Of a DNA stretch of 64,000 bases, positions 61,714 through 64,000 are shown in pieces. The stretch comes from Pseudomonadota bacterium (lineage in GTDB: Bacteria > Desulfobacterota > Desulfobulbia > Desulfobulbales > SURF-16), in NCBI GenBank assembly GCA_018816555.1, contig JAHIVT010000086.1:1-64000 (forward strand), read 5' to 3'. Within the stretch, counting starts at the first letter, position 1; the number at the start of each line of letters is the position of its first letter. The position numbers and the translations under genes were made by a program. Under the pieces are notes generated by a model. It did not search any database and was not told where the DNA came from. It saw only the letters and a program-made list of their open reading frames with translations.

Positions 61714-63677
61714 TCCTGCTTTTTCGGCTGCTTGCATTCGTACATCAGGTTGTCCGCCCTGTTCATCAACTCTTCAATGGAGCTGGGATGTTCTGGATCA
61801 TAGAGCACCACGCCGATGCTCAGTGAGAGTTCATAGCTCCGCTGCTCCAGGTTGTTTTTTGCCCGCAGGTTCTTTTCAAGACGATTGATGACGGATTTTT
61901 CGTCGGCCGGATCAATGAGCAGGACGGCGAATTCGTCGCCGTCGAGCCGGGCGATGGTATCCGAATCCCTGAAGGTGGAGCGGAGCAGATCGGCGGTCTC
62001 CGTCAGCACCTGATCACCGGCATGGTGACCCAGGTGGTCATTGACCCATTTCAGATTGTTCACATCGGCATACATCAGGAAGACATTGCCCTCCCGGCGT
62101 TTGGCCACCTGCAGCTGTTTGGTGGCCATGGTCATGAAACCGCGCCGGTTGAGCAGGGAGGTCAGTTCATCGGTGATGGCGATTTCCCGCAGTTTGGCTT
62201 CACTCTGCCGCAGGGCCATTTCCATTTTTTTGCGCCTGGAGATATTGATAGCCAGGCAGACGATGCCGTAAATATCTCCCTTGCTGTTCTTCATCGGCGA
62301 GGCGCTGAAATGGACCGGGATTTCCCTTCCCCATTTCGTCAGGTAGATCAGCTCGCATTCCCTGAGAATTTCCCCTTCATCCAGGTTGCTGAAAGGGCAG
62401 CCTGCCACTGCTTCATCATTTTTCAGGATGAATTCCAGCGGTTTGCCGGTCAACTCTTGTTTCTCATAGCCAAGCATGACGATGGTGGAGTTGTTGATGG
62501 TCTCGATCTTGCCGTCCCGGCCCAGGACAATGAGGCTCTCCTGCATGGAACTGAGAATGGTGTTGAAATAATCCCGGGAAATGGTGGTCTCCTGCAGATT
62601 CCTGGTCATGATATTGAAAGAGCCGATCAATTTGCCGATCTCGTCCCGTGATTTGATGTCGATGATTTCATTGAGATTTCCCTGGGCAATGGCCTTTGCC
62701 GCCCGGGTGAGCCTGGCCAGGGGCATGGTGATGCCGTTTGCCAGTAGATAGGAGAGAATACTGGCCAGTACGAAGAAGATGACGAACAGGATAATAAAGC
62801 TGACCCGCAGCTTTTTCACCTGCTGCATGAATTCCTCATGGGGTAGAACCGCCATGACCGTCCATTGCAGCTCCGGAATGGAGGTTGTGGCGACAAAGGA
62901 ATCAACGTCCCGCACATTGGCGCGCTGAAAGTATGGTATACGGCCAGGATCTTGCGGGGGAAGAAAAACCGCGAACTCTTTTTCATCCTTTGCACGGCTG
63001 ATGCTGATCTGCTCTGCCGATGCGTGGGTAGATGGGTTAGTAATGGTCATGATATTGCCGACCCCGTCACTTACCAGGAGATAACCGGCAGCGCTGAACC
63101 TGATATCAGCCAGGCTCGCTGCAATTTTCCGGTAGGGCAGGGTAGCCAGCAGCAGACCGGCAAATCGGTCCTCAAAATACTGGTGCTTGGCAATGGCCAG
63201 CCGCAGCACCGGCTCTTTGGTCTGCTGCATCGGCTCATTCTGAAAGATGAGAACCTTGTTCGGATGGGCAAGGCTTTCGGAGAAAAAAGAGCTGTCGCTG
63301 TAATCAGCAACATTCTGGGCAATTTCACCGTCGGTTACCCGCAATTCTTCGATACCCTGCCGGTTGATGAAACTGAGATTGGAAAAACTGCTGTGGAATC
63401 CGGCCAGGTATGAAGCAAGGGCGGCTTCCCGGAAGTTGATGGAATAATTGATCACCTCCGGACCATCGGCAATACGTTCCAGCAGGTCAGACTTGTTTTT
63501 AATAGAGCTGTTGATGGTTTGCACGGCATGCCGGGTAATGAATTCAAGGTATTGTTTCTGGCTGTTTTCCAGGGTGTTGATCAGATAAAAATAGGAAACA
63601 TTGGCCAGCAGAAGGTTGGTGAGCAGAATAATACCGGTGTGGGAGAGAAGAAGGGTAATTTTGAGGGAACGAAACAT
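61704..63677 (-). CDS. Membrane Cache-HAMP-PAS-GGDEF diguanylate cyclase
   Basis: 657 residues. TM helices near 8-30 and 285-307 enclose a double-Cache sensor. HAMP (about 308-360), PAS/PAC (about 370-480) and GGDEF (about 490-655) follow. The signature is ARLDGDEFAVLL, a common GGDEF variant with Asp for the first Gly. VNDHLGHHAGD and the RxxD inhibitory site (RDSD) are present, so it should be an active, product-inhibited cyclase. Asp rather than Ser in GHHAGD argues against the cGAMP-making Hypr subgroup. Confidence 0.92.
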   Translation of the reverse strand: MFRSLKITLLLSHTGIILLTNLLLANVSYFYLINTLENSQKQYLEFITRHAVQTINSSIKNKSDLLERIADGPEVINYSINFREAALASYLAGFHSSFSNLSFINRQGIEELRVTDGEIAQNVADYSDSSFFSESLAHPNKVLIFQNEPMQQTKEPVLRLAIAKHQYFEDRFAGLLLATLPYRKIAASLADIRFSAAGYLLVSDGVGNIMTITNPSTHASAEQISISRAKDEKEFAVFLPPQDPGRIPYFQRANVRDVDSFVATTSIPELQWTVMAVLPHEEFMQQVKKLRVSFIILFVIFFVLASILSYLLANGITMPLARLTRAAKAIAQGNLNEIIDIKSRDEIGKLIGSFNIMTRNLQETTISRDYFNTILSSMQESLIVLGRDGKIETINNSTIVMLGYEKQELTGKPLEFILKNDEAVAGCPFSNLDEGEILRECELIYLTKWGREIPVHFSASPMKNSKGDIYGIVCLAINISRRKKMEMALRQSEAKLREIAITDELTSLLNRRGFMTMATKQLQVAKRREGNVFLMYADVNNLKWVNDHLGHHAGDQVLTETADLLRSTFRDSDTIARLDGDEFAVLLIDPADEKSVINRLEKNLRAKNNLEQRSYELSLSIGVVLYDPEHPSSIEELMNRADNLMYECKQPKKQEMR

Positions 63678-63785
63678 GATGAGCCGTTAAATGGAGTAAT
63701 GGCCGAAAGCAGGATTAGGGAAACCGGCAGGCTGAACAGGGCGTGGGGTGCCGCGGCATGATTTGGTGAGACTGTCTCGCATATT

Positions 63786-64000
63786 TTACCGTTTTGTTAA
63801 GGCTGAAAATGCGCCATGGTCAGCCATGATCTTCTCGGCCGCCGGGCTGTAAAGAAAATCGATAAAGTTTTTCACCTCCCGGCCATGTTCATTTTTCCAT
63901 ACCAGACCGAGTGGCGCAACGAGTTTGTACGCTCCTTTTGTCACGTTATCCCGATCCGGCGAGACGTTTTCAAACTGCAGAACAACGATGTCAGGCTGGT
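63786..64000 (-). CDS. PstS-like phosphate/anion-binding protein (C-terminal end only)
   Basis: The last 71 codons or so of a gene running off the right edge on the minus strand. The residues GAYKLVAPLGLVWKNEHGREVKNFIDFLYSPAAEKIMADHGAFSAL are typical of the end of PstS-type periplasmic substrate-binding proteins. It probably belongs to an ABC-type phosphate or related oxyanion uptake system. Alternatively it is a stand-alone sensor-linked binding protein for the GGDEF protein encoded downstream. Confidence 0.7.
   Translation of the reverse strand, partial: QPDIVVLQFENVSPDRDNVTKGAYKLVAPLGLVWKNEHGREVKNFIDFLYSPAAEKIMADHGAFSALTKR

Noticed and set aside
61704-63677. GGDEF proteins of this window as cGAMP-making Hypr enzymes
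   Set aside because: All three keep Asp in the GHxxGD-type position, where the Hypr subgroup as I recall it has Ser; so the cGAMP source, if any, would lie elsewhere.

Overview
The window looks like a chromosomal segment of a Gram-negative, environmentally flexible bacterium, most likely a member of the Desulfobacterota (Desulfobulbales or a related group). This assignment is inference. It rests on the many hybrid sensor kinases, the sigma-54 regulation, a GEMM-type dinucleotide riboswitch, inner and outer membrane transport systems, and numerous small palindromic intergenic repeats. No rRNA, tRNA or CRISPR array was seen.

Layout. 1-4725 (+): the end of a TolC-family gene, closed by a MITE-like element, then an RND efflux adaptor and pump. 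5234-17188 (-): a long signalling and ion-transport block. Reading 5' to 3' on the minus strand, it holds a kinase-fold/BON/receiver fusion, a receiver, a CBS protein, an SLC13-type symporter, a truncated secreted peptide, an NhaD/ArsB-type antiporter and a double universal stress protein. A terminator hairpin follows, then a sigma-54 activator, a NifX-like protein, a sensor kinase, a receiver and a degenerate kinase resembling a phosphotransferase. A good -24/-12 promoter and GTTTC/GAAAC palindromes lie upstream of the block. 17891-18663 (+): a TacA/TacT-type toxin-antitoxin pair. 18909-19958 (+): a GEMM-I riboswitch with an overlapping terminator, ahead of a secreted protein of unknown function. 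20225-23586 (-): a membrane sulfatase-fold enzyme coupled to a secreted TIM-barrel-like protein. 23800-30351 (-): a TetR-regulated tripartite RND operon with a visible operator.

30808-45860 (+): a hybrid kinase coupled to a REC-PAS-GGDEF-EAL protein, a small lipoprotein, a LetAB-like lipid transport operon (two half-LetA proteins and a 7-MCE LetB), a second hybrid kinase, and TrkH/TrkA potassium uptake. 46154-50156 (-) is an AT-richer accessory island. It contains a 746-residue PD-(D/E)XK nuclease-like protein and a small module (76-residue protein, DUF6879-like protein, membrane protein) of a type I associate with actinobacteria. This module and the riboswitch gene are the best candidates for undescribed biology. 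50780-64000: a degenerate GGDEF protein, a third hybrid kinase, a YhaO/YhaN (SbcDC-like) nuclease pair preceded by heptamer repeats forming a large inverted repeat, a Cache-HAMP-PAS-GGDEF protein, and the end of a PstS-like gene.

Themes: three hybrid kinases with C-terminal HPt domains and three c-di-GMP-type proteins sit close to a dinucleotide riboswitch, so phosphorelay and cyclic dinucleotide signalling are dense here. Many genes within operons overlap by an ATGA, which implies translational coupling. Intergenic regions carry at least five families of palindromic or MITE-like repeats.
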